Shown: positions 34,971-48,814 of the stretch, piece by piece
Position numbering within the stretch: position 1 is the stretch's first letter
Layout of the letters: every line of letters starts with the position of its first letter
NCBI GenBank assembly: GCA_028671895.1
Contig: CM053796.1
Span: 25,666,860-25,730,859, forward strand
Direction: 5' to 3'
Length of the DNA: 64,000 bases
From: Oenanthe sinensis
Taxonomy: Eukaryota; Streptophyta; Magnoliopsida; Apiales; Apiaceae
The notes under the pieces: generated by a model
Seen by the model: only the letters and a program-made list of their open reading frames with translations
What the model was told of the DNA's origin: nothing
Database searches by the model: none
Translations under genes and position numbers: made by a program

Positions 34971-35948
34971 GATGATATGATATTATTTTTAAAAGCCTCA
35001 AACTGTTTGATCAAAGGTATAAAGAGAGTGTTACAGTACTTTCATCTCATTAGTGGTCTGAAAGTTAATTTCCATTAAGGCACACTTTATGGTTTTCAAG
35101 AAAAAAGGTGAGAAAATATCAGATTGGGCTGCTTTCTTGGGCTACAAGGTGGGAGGTATTGACATATCATATTTAGGTAAAAATTTGGGACTGTCCCCAG
35201 TAAAAGTAAAATTTTGAGACCCTCTTATCAAAACAGTTAAATCTAAGTTCTCTTTATGGAAAAATAGATATTTAAATATGGCAGGAAGACTGGTTCTACT
35301 CAAAGCCACTATCGATAGCCTACCTATTTAGTGGTTATTTTCACAATTTTGAAGACAATGCTTTCTACCTTAGATGTACTTCGAAGAAGGTTTTTGTGGG
35401 GATATAATTTGGATAACCCTAAACAAAAGATGCATTTTCTTAACCGGTCTCTTATCTGATCACCTAAGGAGGCAGGGGGTTTAGGCGTGGCTTCTCTAAA
35501 TAATAGGAATATTGCTCTTTTAGGAAAATGGTGGTGGAAGTTTTACTCCGAGAGAAAAAAGTTCTGGAACAAGAAAATGGTAAAAATCTATGGAAGAACA
35601 CTACATTGAGACATACTTAAGCTCATCTATGTGTCTAAAAAATCTCCATGGATTTCTAGTGTGTCGAGTGTTAAAGACGAGGCCATTGCTGGAAACTTAA
35701 TTGTTGTAGACAAATTTAGGTGGTTTCTGGGTAATGGTCAGGAAATTCTTTTTTAGGAAGACTAGTGGCTTGAGGAAGGGTGTTTGTGTCGAATTTTTCC
35801 ATAACTTTATAACCTATCAAATCTCCAAATATATTTTATACTATATTTTCTTCAAATTTGGAGGTGAAACTTCGAGGAAAATAGTAGTTTATGGAAGTGG
35901 TCATTGAATGAAGATGACTTAACTTCTTGGGTAAAGATGAATGACATT
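34970..35948 (+). pseudogene. LINE reverse transcriptase, C-terminal part
   Basis: DDMILFLKASN at 34970 corresponds to the FADD catalytic box in a damaged form (LDDM). It is followed by FHLISGLKVNF, then SKFSLWKNRYLNMAGRLVLL and SPKEAGGLGVASLNNRNIALLGKWWWKF, all typical of plant L1-type ORF2 after the catalytic box. At least six stops and frameshifts break it. Everything before the FADD box (endonuclease and fingers) is absent. Element C cuts it at 35948 (ACATT), and it continues at 60757. Confidence 0.85.
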
Positions 35949-37584
35949 TTTTAGGTCCCGAAATATCGTAGAAGGGGGGTTGAATACGATATTTACAATA
36001 ATTTAAATATTTTTGCTGAATTTGCGGATAAATAAATTATTGCTTCAGAGTGGGTTTGGCCATTTGTAGTGTTTAGGTGAGCTGCCTGCTAATTTTCTGT
36101 GTGTCCAGATAAATCAATTATTTTCAAGAAAATTAGCAAGTAATTTATGGAGACAAGTTTCCGGGAATATATCTTTCATATATAAACCCAGAGGGGTGCT
36201 ACACCCAGTTCAAAATATAACTGGCTTCCAAAGAACAAATTAGTTCTTTGCTACTAACACAAAAATATTTGGCTCAGTTCCTATACAAATATATCTAAAT
36301 TAGTACAAGGAAAAACTGAGTCCGTAGGGAGTGATATCTAGGAGCCCTGAGCATTTTTCGTTTAAGAACCGGGTCCTAATATCTGACCGGAAGCAAGGTA
36401 TGAGTGTGTATAAATTAATCTCTTGCTCCGGCCATGGCAGTAGCTCTCTACATTTTTTGTGTTGAGGAAGACGACTCTTCAATTTAATTGGTGTAGACTT
36501 TAAATCAATAAAGTAGCTGCAGTAATTTGATTGGCTAAGGGCTAAGTGGCGCCAATTCAGTTGATGCCCTGTATTGAATTTATTGGCGCCTTGAATAAAT
36601 TGAGTGGCTCCAAGTATGCAAGTGGCGCCTGAATCATTGTATACCCTGTATAAATATATGTGGCGCCTTCAAAACTTAAATAATAAACAAACACATGAGT
36701 TGCGCTTGATCCTGAGTTGCGCTGCATATTTTTCATGGTCAAAGTGCAGTTTGATCACTGCACTTTGAATCTCTTTTCATTCCTTGATTGTAGTTCGCCA
36801 ACTTCCATTTTTTGTACCAAAGTCTTGTCGCATTACACCCTGTACCCTGAGCTGTTCCCGTTCTTCGACAGTAGTTCAGAAACTTTCACTTTTCGTACCA
36901 AGGTTGTGACACTTTGCACCCTGCACCCTTTGAGCTGTTTAGCTGTTTGGCTGTAGCCTCTACAAATTACTTTTCGTACCTTAATAAATAACCGTTCTTT
37001 TCAAGTACGTTCTTCAACTTAACAATTCTTCTATAGTTAATACTCAGATTCCTTTCACAGACTGCTGACGCCTAGTGCAACTGGTCTGGTTCACAGACGA
37101 CTAACTTCGATCCAAGTCTTCGTATTATTGCTTTACTTACATTGTTAAGTTTGCAGCAACTTCATTGCTTCGAACACTGACTGTCAATAAACACTGTAAC
37201 TTCACTGGAATCTTTTCTGGTACTTAGACACTTGTCTTTACCATGTCTTCAATTCTTCTAGATTCCTATGCTTCGAACACTGTCTATCTTCAATCAATGC
37301 TGGTACACTGAAATCTTCTTATGACACTTCTATACTGAATCTTCAACACTTCTGAAACCCTGAAAGTCTTCAACCATTATTCTTCACTAAGGCATGAACA
37401 TATTAATGTACTTCTTTCAGTGATCTGTAGTAGACTTCAAAACTTCTTCTAATGTCTTGATTCACTGTATTTGCCTAATCTTCATTTCTTCCTGATTTCT
37501 GTGTAGACGTAGTATTATTTACTTGTCCTGTTCTAGTGTTGAGTTATCATGATTACTATTCATACAGCTTCGTAATCTCTAACA
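35949..37584 (-). repeat. 3' LTR of element C (1636 bp)
   Basis: Begins TTTTAGGTCCCG at this end (mutated from TGTTAGG) and ends CTCTAACA. Contains at least four GTGGCGCC/TTGGCGCC motifs between 36546 and 36670 with CCCTGTATAAA phrases, and the GCAACTGGTCTGGTTCA box at 37077-37093. ORFs here have near-identical copies in the partner LTR and are not genes. Confidence 0.92.
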
Positions 37585-37598
37585 ATCTCCCCCTATTT
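37585..37598 (-). promoter_or_regulatory. Polypurine tract of element C
   Basis: On the minus strand AAATAGGGGGAGAT, directly before the LTR. Confidence 0.85.
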
Positions 37599-37916
37599 GA
37601 TTGTTAAACTTTAGCAAACAAATCTCATAGGGAGGATAACTCAACTAACAACTAGAAAAAGTAATCGTCCGAGACTTGTAAATAATGCTACTGGTTTTTC
37701 TGGATCAGATTGTGCATTTCTAGAATTCTTGTGTGACTGAAACGAATGATGTCTGTTCCTCTGACACTGAACTGATATTCAAATTGTATCATCTTCATTT
37801 CTGTCTGTTTGAGCTCCCTCTGTTTCAAAATCCTTCATAGTTTGAACTTGAAGAACTTATCATTAACAAAGCTTCATGAGAATCATTATTCCTGGGTACG
37901 TCTTCAATAGAATGCT
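37599..37916 (-). other. Element C interior, polypurine-proximal 318 bp
   Basis: Non-coding and nearly the same as 39492-39795 of element D. It ends with the ATGCT that became the D target duplication. Confidence 0.75.
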
Positions 37917-39477
37917 TGTTAGGTCCAAATGTGTTGTAGAGGGGGGGGGGGGTGAATACAACTTTTTACGATTTAAGGAATATGAGAAGCAATAAATATT
38001 ATGTAATAAATCAACACAGAATTTCAAGAATATATCGTTATATTCATTGAAGGATTTGCTACAACATTCATTACAATAGTACAACAGAAGTAAAGAGAGA
38101 GGAGTAAATGATACTAAGCTCTGTGAATATACTCCCTCTCTATTACAAGTGTTTTTCTCAATATTGCTTTACATTGCGTTCTATGCTCTCTGTTGAAATG
38201 TTACACAAGTACTTCTATTTATACTACTTTGTAATCTATGACTTGTAGACTTGATCTTGTCCTTTTTGTGTACGTGGCCCAATCAGGACTCGTTAACAAA
38301 AAGTACTTTCTCAACCACTCTGGATCAACCGTTCACAATAAGCCACTTGTCCCTTGAACATTAAATGCTACATATCGACCTGCATCTCGATCTAGGCCTG
38401 GACCCATCTCGATCTCGATCTTGGTTGACAATCTCGATCTCGATCTCGATCTTGGTTGACAATCTCGATCTCGATCTGTGAAAATCTCGATCTCGATCTA
38501 TGAGAATCTCGATCTCGATCTGTGAGAATCTCGATCTCGATCTCGATCTGCCGTGGACAGAGATTTGCCTTGCAATGTTTTACTTCAATTGTAAATCTCG
38601 ACCCGCATCTCGATCTGCCGTGGATCGACATTTGCCTTGCAATGTTTTACCTTTAATAATCAATCTCGATCCGCATCTCGATCTGCTGTGGATCGACATT
38701 TGCCTTGGCAAATATGCACTCATCGAATGTTGACTTTCTTTAGTGACTAATTGTGGATTAACCTTTATGAGCAAGTTTCCTTAGCTTCTTCAATATTCTT
38801 CAACAAGCTCTTGAACAAGGATCTCTACTACTGACATAAACTTGCTATCAATGTCCTGACACTTGATGCAACGGTCTGGTTCATAAGTGACTAGTCTTGA
38901 TAGGGTTCTTGCTTCTGAATAGATTACCATGTTCAATTAGTAATGTGGCTTCCCAATAAGTGGTTCGAACATTAACTGTTAATAAACAATGTAACTTCAC
39001 TAGAATCTTTTCTGGTACTTCGACAACGTCTTCATTACTACTACAATCTTGAATACTTCATTCTCTGTTCTTCACTGATTGTCAGTGAGTATAACTTCAA
39101 GACTGTAGTTGTCTTCTTTAACCTTTGTCTTTACCATGTCTTCAATTCTTCTAGATTCCTATGCTTCAAACACTGTCTATCTTCAATCAATGCTGTTACA
39201 CTGAAATCTTTTAGTGGCACTGCTATACTGAATCTTCAACACTTCTGAAACCCTGAAAGTCTTTAAACATTATTCTTCACTGAGGCATGAACATATAAAT
39301 GAACTTCTTTCAGTGACCTGTAGTAGACTTCAAAACTTCTTCTAATGTCTTGATTCACTGTATTTGCCTTGTCTTCATGTCTTGCTGATTTCTGTGTAAT
39401 CGTAGTATTATTTACTTGTCCTGTTCTAGTGTTGAGTTATCACGATTACTATTTATACAGCTTCGTCATTTCCAACA
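37917..39477 (-). repeat. 3' LTR of element D (1561 bp)
   Basis: Begins TGTTAGGTCCAAATG and ends TTTCCAACA. A run of about 12 G at 37940 precedes TGAATACAAC. TATA box TATAAATA on the minus strand at 38216-38223. Conserved box GCAACGGTCTGGTTCA at 38868-38883, stem box at 39278-39315. Confidence 0.92.
38384..38700 (-). repeat. ATCTCGATC repeat block in D 3' LTR
   Basis: Many ATCTCGATCTCGATC units, with spacers TTGGTTGACA and TGTGAGA, plus three AATGTTTTAC / GACATTTGCC longer units. Small arginine/aspartate/serine frames (38392-38631) come from the repeat. Confidence 0.9.
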
Positions 39478-39491
39478 ATCTCCCCCTATTT
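39478..39491 (-). promoter_or_regulatory. Polypurine tract of element D
   Basis: AAATAGGGGGAGAT on the minus strand, next to the LTR. Confidence 0.85.
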
Positions 39492-40420
39492 GATTGTTAA
39501 ACTTTTAGCAAACAAATAACCTAGGGAGGATAACTCAACTAACAACTAGGAAAAGAATGTCCGAGACTTATAAATAATGCTACTGGTTTTTCTGGATCAA
39601 ATATTGCATTTCCAGAATTCTTGTGTGACTGAAACGAAAGATGCTTGTTCCTCTGACGCTGAACTGATAATCAAATTGTATCGTTTTCATTTCTGTCTGT
39701 TTGAGCTTTCTCCGTTTCAAAATCCTTCAGTTTGAACTTAAAGAACTTATCATGAACAAAGCATCATAAGAATCAATTCCTGGGTATGTCTTCAACAAAT
39801 ACTGAACATAGCTCAAATAATGTTCTCCCCCTACGAATGTGATTCTCCTTCTCCCTTTAGAAAATCAATGGAATAGTCATTTCTTTTCTGTTCTTCCCAC
39901 ATGCATTAGGAATCTTCTTCTGACAACTCCTTTCAAGTCTAGGATACAGTTTCTTGATTCTCCCATCTTCTGTTGTTTCCCCTCAGGATCCGAAGATAAG
40001 ATTTTCTTTTTCCAGTCTAAAATCTCCCCCTAAGGATACGAACCCCCTTTCTTCAAGGATCTTCCCTTAGAATCCTCCAATGGCCTCTTCCCTTAGAATC
40101 ATGCGACTCCTTTAGGATATTAGCTTTTCCGAAGGTTATGAAGATAAGACTTTATTAACTTCTCCTTTTTCTTGTTATAACTATAACACTATAACTTTTC
40201 CCTGTTTATAAACTTGTTATAACTATAACTTTTTCTTACTATAACTTCTCCCCCTTAGTTGAGGAATCCTCCAAAGGCCCACTTTTGAAGATACCAATTG
40301 TTAATACCAATTGTTAGGTCCTCTTTTAGATGGTTTGTCTCCCAAAGAAGGTTCTCGTCTGTCGTTGATCGGGAAAAAATAGTAACTTTTCTTCCAGAAG
40401 TAGCAAGTAGCAAGGGTAAG
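39492..40420 (-). other. Element D interior, purine-tract block
   Basis: Non-coding; GGGGGAG-like tracts near 39826, 40021 and 40248. At 40291-40321 the phrase ATACCAATTGTTAATACCAA is followed by TTGTTAGGTCC, an apparent relic of a primer-site/LTR junction in the interior. Confidence 0.55.
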
Positions 40421-41470
40421 TGTTTGGCTTATGGTTTCCTCACTTCTACTACGTTCTGTCGGTGTTTACACTTTAGCATAGAGCATTTTAAGTGTTTCTC
40501 TCTTTCTCTCCCTATCTCTCACTCAAGTGTATCTCTCCCTCACTTTCACTTAAGTGTTTCTCTCTCTCACTTTCACTCTGCATTCCAAATGTAGCCTTCT
40601 GTACCTGCAAGTGAAATCCGTCAATCCATACATATTCCCAACACCTGATTCATCAGAATGAACTGAATCACTATCAAGTGGAGAATTTGCCTCGTAGAGG
40701 TGTTCTTGATCTATCATGCATAAGCACTGTCTCACACCAGACTCAATAGCAATTGCTAAATCACTGTCTAGTAGAGCCTCACCTCTTTGAGATGGGTTAT
40801 CCCAAGATTTTAAAATCTTTTTGGGAATCCTGCCTTGTTCTATCAAGGAGTTGCCTCACACCTTCTCCGTAAACGGGAGGTGGACATTCCTTTTCAGGAT
40901 CTGGAAATGTTCCTTCCAGGAGGGTCAACGTAGTAGACAATGTAATGAATGGCAATTTAGAGTCTACGTTTCCCTCGCAACCCAATGACGGGTGTTTTGT
41001 TAACATGCCTATACCTCACACTGTGCACGTCTTACAATGTGTCCCTAAAATATATCTGTTTAGGCTTACCATCAGCGTGAATGCCAGTGGTGTGCTTGAC
41101 TCATTACAAGATGCTCTGGCTGACGAGCGAATTTCAATGGACTCACCCTGTTGAGAGAATGATTCCAGAGACAGTTTTATTGCCTTTTCAGCTCTGCATC
41201 TTTTTGAGAAAATACAGATGAGCTTACAGATACCTCAGTTTATATACTTCTTTACTTCGCTGGAGGTAGAGCTGTGGGTGCACTTCCGACTTCATCCTTA
41301 TTTGCTGCATCAAGTGTAGTTTCTCCCTTATCAACCTCTAACTAACATGAGTTCCTTATATCTCCAAGGGTTAATATATGGAAGAGGATGAATCAGTGTT
41401 TGGTATTATGGCCTGGGTCAGAGATTGATGGGTTTTCAACCTCCTGGCCAGCTTCTGTAGCCACTGAGGG
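40421..41470 (-). repeat. Shared interior block 1 in element D with coding-like frames
   Basis: The minus-strand frame 40846-40550 (98 residues, ESGVRQCLCMIDQEHLYEA) and frame 41006-40797 (FPDPEKECPPPVYGEGVRQL) match element C frames at 51330-51115 and 51556-51281. The protein is not known to me. The same block in B is more decayed. Confidence 0.65.
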
Positions 41471-44400
41471 CTAAACGGATAGAATCAATAAATGAGATAA
41501 AGAAATAATCACCTTAACATTCCAAAACATATTTTTCAACTCAAAGAGAAGGAAAAATATAATAAGGAATGGTAATGGATTGCATTAAAGCACTTTAATA
41601 AAAGAGTTTTGTCAGATCAAAAAAAAAATTATCATTTAAGAGCATGACACCAATAGAAATTTCTTTCAGATGCTTATCCCATAATAAAACGCGGGAGTAT
41701 CAGAGAAAAAGTTTCTATCTCTTATGAATTTCTTATAAGGCAAACTTCCCATAATAAAACGCGGGAATTTACACCAAAGAAGAAATTCAACTCTTCTACC
41801 AAATTATATCTCAATAAAATGATTCTTTTCCATTAAACCTAAGTACTGCATGTTTTGAAAACATTTTTGCAAATCATCCATATCAGATAGAAGACAATGA
41901 TTTTCCGACTCATAATTCAATTATGATTTACATCATTTTCTTCTGCCTGATAATATCCCCGACTTAAAATAAAAACATGATAATTGGGTTTGGATGGATG
42001 CTTAACTATACAGTACTAGGCCTTCAAAGCAACAATCACTGTTTAGTTACTCAGAATCAATGTGAAACATACATTGACACAAGTATTTAAAAACAAATCA
42101 TTTTACAAGTGATTGGTACCTCGAAGTTAAAACACATTTTCAAAAGAGAGAAAAAGCTTTTAAAGATAAAACATTTAAAACAAGCTTTTGGGAGGGAATA
42201 AAGTTTCGAGATAAAAGAAAGATTATCCTTAAGAAAAGTTTTTCAAAAGAGAAGTTTTGAAAAAGAATTCTTAAGTTTTCTTAACTTAAACTGATAGACG
42301 AATGAATGTATCTTTGCATAAAATATTTTGAAAAAGAAATAGACAAAAATTTCTTTTAAATACATTCAGGATTGTAAACCAGTCAAAGAAAGAAAACTAA
42401 ATATATTGATACCAATTGTTTCTAAAAATAAAAACTAAGTAAATCCATTAGTATCAATATATCACAATTATTTTATAATAAAATATTATTCTATTATCAC
42501 AAAGTAATAAAAGAAAATATTTATACTACTAATAATTATGCTTTGAATTTATTTTAATTTACTTAAATCATGGAACAGATATTTCATTGAATTGTTTTAT
42601 ATCATCATGATTTAAATAAACTAAAATAAATTAAATACTTATGCTGTACTAAGCAATTGCCAATCACATGCATTTATAAAAACTATACATGGCAATTATT
42701 CAGTAGAACAATAAGCATATCACAATTAATTGCACGCTGATACCAATTATTCGATATTTATCAATAATTTCAAGATGCAAGAAATTGTGCTTTTGTTATT
42801 TTATCAAATTAAAATTATGAAACTAATAACCATTGAATTGCTTCAATCCATAATTTCAATAAGATAAAATAAATTCGCTAAATACTAAAATATTCATTAG
42901 ATTGAATATTAGCATTTAACTTCCTACGCCATATCTAATAATTGTCACTTTGCACATTGTAAGCGTACTCATAACAATTACTAATTGATATACGTAAGCT
43001 CGAGGTTATAGTTGAAAAGAAATTCGCAAGTCCTTTAAATAGGGAAAAAGTAATACTTGTGATTCTTTTTACAACCCCTCGCAATAAAATCAATTTTAGA
43101 AATATTTTCTAAGTATATAAAACATTGAGAATTTTATACACATAACTTGGAAAATACTTCATCTTCCAATATTAGTGAGTTTTGAAATATGCATTAATTA
43201 TTTAGAACAGAAATTCTAAATACCATCACTAATATCAAAAGCATCACAATTACTTGTAATAAAATATTCTAAGACTCTTAGAGCAAAATATCAAAGCAAT
43301 TAAGCAAGATATCATTGACTAATTCTTATCTAATATTTAATATACAAATAATTATGCTTCTAATTTATTTTAATTTACTTAAATCATGGAACAGATATTT
43401 CACTGAATTGTTTTATATCATCATGATTTAAACAAATCAAAATAAATTAAATACTTATGCTAAATAATTTAACTATCACTTATGCATAATACATTGCAAG
43501 CAAGATAATTAAACTAATAGCAAAAAGCATGAGGTACTGGATTTCAAATAAATTCACAAGTCTTTGAATATTGAAAATTTAATACTTGTGAATTTATTTA
43601 AGAATTCCTTGCATATGGGATTTCCAACAAATATGCATATAAGTAACATCCCAAATTTACTAACCAACTTAGATAAAATAAATTCACCAAGTTATTTAGC
43701 AAACATCTGCAAGTTATTCGACTAAGGACAACTCTCAAAAGAAGTGATACCTGATGTCCATTAGCTTGTTCCTTCAGTGGTATGAAGAGTTCAACAGAGT
43801 CGCTGGAAATTGACAGCTTCTAGGAATGACTTCCCGGTCTTTCGTACAACCTGCATTATCTATATCTATATAGCCAATTAGGTTAAACCTATTATCTTAA
43901 GGGTCCCAGATTCCAAGAATTGGTGATCCCCTAAGATGTCTAACAATTCATAACTTAGCTATAAGATAAGATTATCTAATTTCCACTTGGAAACTTGCAC
44001 ATAGGCATATCGAGAATAAAATATATGGTCTTTGTGCACTTGAATAAGTAATGAGCTTATCATACCTCTATAGCTTGTCACTTCAGTTCATATACCTGAT
44101 TTGCCCTGATCAAGCTTAGTGGTCTGTTGGAAAGTAGTCTTGGCAGGTCTAGAATCTTCCAAATTGCGCATCTTCAAAAGATCCTTGACTTCCTTTAATT
44201 GCCATCATTCTTTCGAATTAATTATAATCCAGAAAGAATTGAAACTCTTCCAACATGCTCATTTTGTACCTACTTTGCATTAACTTAGCAAAAATATATC
44301 TTGCCAAATTTTCGTTAGTAGACCCACATATAATATACTCATGGTATACTAGCACATATATAACATTGTGTGTGCCTTGTATTCTAGAGAGATATGTGTG

Positions 44401-44650
44401 TATAACTTACTCTACTGTAAAATCATATTAAAGTAATTAACAGTCAGAGTGTCATACCATGTCCTTGACGTTTTGCTTGAACCCCTATCTCCGTCATAGA
44501 AGAGCTTGCGAAGAGAATGATATACAAATTCCAATGGATCTGCAACTTCAAAGTCCAGGAAATGATGTACATCAACTTTAACTTCTAGCTCACCATTCAG
44601 GAGTGCACTTGTTCACATTCATCTGATAGATCTTCATGCTTGAATGCTCC
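41471..44650 (-). other. Element D interior, AT-rich
   Basis: No genes. It contains an internal near-duplication: TAATTTACTTAAATCATGGA with following bases occurs at about 42556 and again at about 43370. Much of it resembles C 51970-54500. Confidence 0.6.
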
Positions 44651-44700
44651 ACATGTGATAGGTCCTAATCGTTGAGTCCCTGAAAATTGTTAGGTCCCCA
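44651..44700 (-). repeat. LTR-terminus relics inside element D
   Basis: ATAGGTCCTAATCGTTGAGT and AATTGTTAGGTCCCC lie close together. C has the same pair at 54543-54600. They look like ends of older LTRs trapped in the interior. Confidence 0.5.
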
Positions 44701-47000
44701 TTGATGAGTCCCAAAGGATCAAGTCTCGTCACTGGTGCTTACTGCTTGATCTTGAAAGTCCCGAAGATTCTGTTTCCATCATCGTCGATACCTTCTATTT
44801 TAAAGTCCTGTAGCAACCAGTTTGGCTTTGCCCCTCATAACAATGCCAATAGTCATCCAGACGGAAACTGCATTACCTTCAACACCCAAATATTTTCTTA
44901 TAGATATTGGTCTTGGCAGCAGCTTCATTAAACTCAGCACTCTAGAAATCAGTAGTCCTGACACTAGCAGAGTAGAACCTTCAAAAACTCCGAACTACCC
45001 TTCAGCTTCTGTATCAATACCAAGTCTTCATGTGGATTGATTCCTTGTGCTAAGTGTATCTGCCTCTGGTTCAATTGAGTTAGTTCCTTGATTCGAACCC
45101 TACTCAATCTTGATTAGTTAGTGCATCTTCAATCTTCATTGAATTCACTCAGAAAAACCAATGAAATATTCTTATACATGCACGGCACTACCAATCACTA
45201 CTCTACTACCCAGATTCATCAAGAACTGACTCTAGGAAATGTTGTTACACAAAACCCTTTGTCATGACAGATGTGTCCTTAATGTTTCCTTAGATATTCA
45301 GTGGGTAGAGTAGTCTTCTTCAAATATGATTGAGATCATCTTGCATTATCTTTAAATTGACAATTTCCTTTCTAATATGCAATCACTCAATCTGGATCAC
45401 TCAGTGTTCCTAAGAATCTCAACTCTTACTCAATGAGCACTGCTAGCCTTTGAACATCAAACACGACTAGTTGATCCAACTTACTGATGCTCCCCCTGTG
45501 ATGCTGCTTGCAGCTTTTCTTCATCTGGTGTCATCTGATCTTGAGCCCTAAACAGGATGTCAACCTTTAGAAATTCAGAGCTAAAATCAAACGAATGCTA
45601 GGGAGCTTGATGATGTTGTTCACTGCATCTAGATCATCTTAAATCAATCACAGACTCTGTGTAAGCTCTTAACTCCAAATAAGATAGCCTTCCATCACAC
45701 CATGTGACTTCAGGCATGATTAATCTTACTTGATGTCTTCTCTTTACATTTGCTGATTAGACTTGCTGTGTCAACTGATTCAGCCGTAGTGAATAGGAAA
45801 CCTTAACTCTATCCATTATCCTTGTAATTTCACTCAAGGTCTGGATTTCCCTATTAACTCCTCCATTTGGTCATGAAGTCTGGAAACTGAACTTTACTCT
45901 AGAATACTCCTTTCAATGCAGACATAACATAGAACTTCGTTCGCCAACAAATTCCATTACCTGCCCTCAAAGTGTTCTTCCAACAATCTGCCTAATCTTT
46001 TGACTGTGATTAATCACTGAGATGCTTCATCTATCGAATGCATGAACAAACACCAAAACTAAACAGGTTAGCCTTTGACTTGACTTCCCTTCAACTGACA
46101 TACTTCACTAATGTCCTTCTTAAAAGAATTTCATTAGAAGTAGTCCTTTCTCACCAACTTCATCTTTACTGTCGAATCCGTTATCTTGATAAACCAAGTA
46201 TTAGTTGATAAACCAAGTGTGAGAGCATCATTTGTTGTTGCAGCTAACTCCATTCTGATAAAGCTTTACTGAAAAGTTCACTTCATCTTTACATCCAAAT
46301 TCCATGTCAGCTACGAACAAACTTCCTCAACCGCAGCTGAGTGAGCATCCAACCTTCTTGTTTGAGATCAACCACTTTTCCTTTTCAATGCTTTTCCAGA
46401 AAACCCTTGACAAAGAATTCCCTAGTGCCCTTTAGAAAGTGCTTAAGTCCTTCCACAAGAAAGATGCTTCCACTGATGACAGTTCTTAACTCATGATAGC
46501 CATATCCCTTGTACATCCTTTGCTGTCATCTCCAAAGGTTACCGTCGGGGAGGTCTTCTCAACCAGTTGTGATAGTAGAGCTTTAATCTTAATCATATGC
46601 CTCATACATTAAATGTCACGAAGTCACATAATTTTTGCTTTCCATAACATACTCTGCAGTCACAAATGATTAATCTTCTTGGTACTCAACTTTAATTGAG
46701 TCCAGATGGGTTAGAGATATTTCTAAACATAGTTAACAACAAAGCATTCAAGTTCAACATGCTCATTCTTATCTGACTGATCACTCCTCATCTATATCAG
46801 CCTCAACAAGTAGTCTTGGCTATGAGCTCAGTGATCCCAACCTAACTTAAGGTGGACTAGCAGTCTATAAGAATCATGTCGTACATATATGTAGTCATAG
46901 AAGAATCAATCACTCAGATTCCTAATTCTTCTAATTCACCTTTGTTGTTCACTTTAACATTATATTATCTCTAATTACCTAAGTCAGTTTTAGATTAAGC
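44701..47000 (-). repeat. Shared interior block 2 in element D
   Basis: Closely similar to B 11757-13545 from the phrase CATCCAGACGGAAACTGC on. It has a segment after about 45756 that is absent in B. No reading frame of note. Confidence 0.75.
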
Positions 47001-48150
47001 TTCGAATCTACATGACTTACTGACTTTGAGATAATTCTACCATCTTTTATCCAATTATCCCTAACAAGCAATACATGAACTGATATAGCATTTAAGTACA
47101 ATTATGTGAGTAAAAGCAAATCATATGAAAATAAGCACATAAACAATTAACAAGTCATTTGCTATTAAGAACAAATAAAATCTGATCTATGACCTGTTTG
47201 TCTATTAGCAATTTTCACAACATTAGCAGAGGTATTAAATCATATCAGATTTAACTCAAGTTTCAGCAAATGTTTGGGAGTACACTTAACCGTCTAGAAC
47301 ACCCTATCTAATTCTAGATATTCATTTTACTGCATATAAAATCAAGTATAAAATGTACTAATTAAACTCATGAATCCTAGCATGCAATCTTATTCTTAGC
47401 AATCAATTGAGCATTTAAGACCTAAGATGCTAACATGCTATCATGAATATAATACATTTCAAAACTTAATAAACATGCAGTTCTGAATTAGATAAACGTA
47501 TACTAGTTAGAATGTATACCTGTGAAGTGCTTATTGATTCATCTTCAGTGTTGGTCATTGATGCCAGATATCCATTTGGTGCATCACTGTTAGAATCATC
47601 CTTGCATTTAACTTCACCAACAAATGCTCTCCCTTGCTGCATCCTCACTAATGCTTGAGATTCCTGCTATAACCCAACATAGTGTCTTCATCTTTTGCTT
47701 GCTCCTTTTCTGATCTTGTAGGTGCTATACTTCATCTTGAGTAAAAGTGTTTTGTTGATCTCAGCGGTACCTTCCATGACGACCTCTATTTCTAGGTTTA
47801 TCGAACTGACGTATCGAAAGCTATTTGCTCCTTATCAGCATCTGAAAAGTCCATTCCCTTTTCTGGCTTAGACCGATGTGGTACAATCACATCTCCTTCC
47901 ATATGCTCAGGAACAACAACCATCGTAACAAATTCATTATCAAAACCCATTCTTCATTGATCTCGGTCGAACACTGGAATCTTGAATTGATTTTAAGGTG
48001 CCATCTTAATATAGATTTAGAATAGAGATAATAAACTTTTCTTATTACTTGAGTAGTAATTAAAAGAAAATTGAATTATCTCCAAATGAATCAAAGTTCC
48101 AAAACTGGTCACCAAAAATAATTCTGAGTACCCGACACTAGGCTCTGTAG
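47001..48150 (-). other. Element D interior, leader side
   Basis: The minus-strand frame 47648-47466 (MRMQQGRAFVGEVKCKDDSN) matches C at 57186-56974 (QGKAFVDEVKCK). The rest is non-coding. Confidence 0.5.
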
Positions 48151-48155
48151 ATAAT

Positions 48156-48360
48156 CTATGTCGATCTCGATCTACATCTCGAGGTCGATCTCGATGTCGA
48201 CAGATCGAGATTTACCTTAACATATTTTAAGCCATTTTCGCAAGTCGATCTCGATCTCGATCTACAAAATTTTTGCCTATGTCGAAATTTCACCAAGTCG
48301 AAATTCTCAAAGTAGATATTCTCAAGTCGAACTTTTGTCCTTGGTCGAAATTTGCTGCCT
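48156..48360 (-). repeat. TCGATCTCGA and CAAGTCGAA repeats in D leader
   Basis: ATCTCGATCTACATCTCGAG and related units, then AAGTCGAAATT units. They lie about 450-650 bp inside the primer site, the place of the 49-bp array in B. They use the same hexamer as the LTR repeat. Confidence 0.75.
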
Positions 48361-48800
48361 GTCACTTTCACACTTTTTGACTTTTGTGTTTTTTCTCACC
48401 TAACTCACCAAACAACCACGTGCTAGGTACAGAGTCTTCTGATAATTACTTTTTGTGCAGTGAGTCTGTCCAATCAAAAGCCAATAACACCTTTTTCACT
48501 TTATGTCTTTAGAAAAGGTAATCAAAAAGTTGCTGGGTTTATCTTCTTTACAAGAACAGCGATGAACACGTGAAGAACACCACAAACCAAAGTACCCAGT
48601 TTAATTCACAACAATTATCTAAAATACACCCAAGCTAAATAATTACACCTGGAGTATTTAAATAATTTTAGGACGAGTTTTCACTGTTTAATTAATTTAA
48701 GTACACTTTTCAAGAAAATTTTAAAAAGTAGATCTGGACTTGAAAACTCCCTAATCTTCTACCAAACACAAGGATCTATGTTTTGTATGTCAAACATTAA
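48361..48800 (-). other. Element D leader next to the primer site
   Basis: Non-coding sequence between the leader repeats and the primer binding site. Confidence 0.5.
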
Positions 48801-48812
48801 GCTCTGATACCA
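48801..48812 (-). promoter_or_regulatory. Primer binding site (iMet tRNA), element D
   Basis: TGGTATCAGAGC on the minus strand, two bases from the 5' LTR. Confidence 0.92.
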
Positions 48813-48814
48813 AT

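Noticed and set aside
36557..36956. Frames of 61-79 codons in the C LTR as genes
   Set aside because: Near-identical in both LTR copies, short, with no family likeness.
38392..38774. Arginine/serine/aspartate-rich frames in the D LTR (and copies at 49295-49677) as RS-type proteins
   Set aside because: They are translations of the GATCGA repeat and are duplicated in both LTRs.
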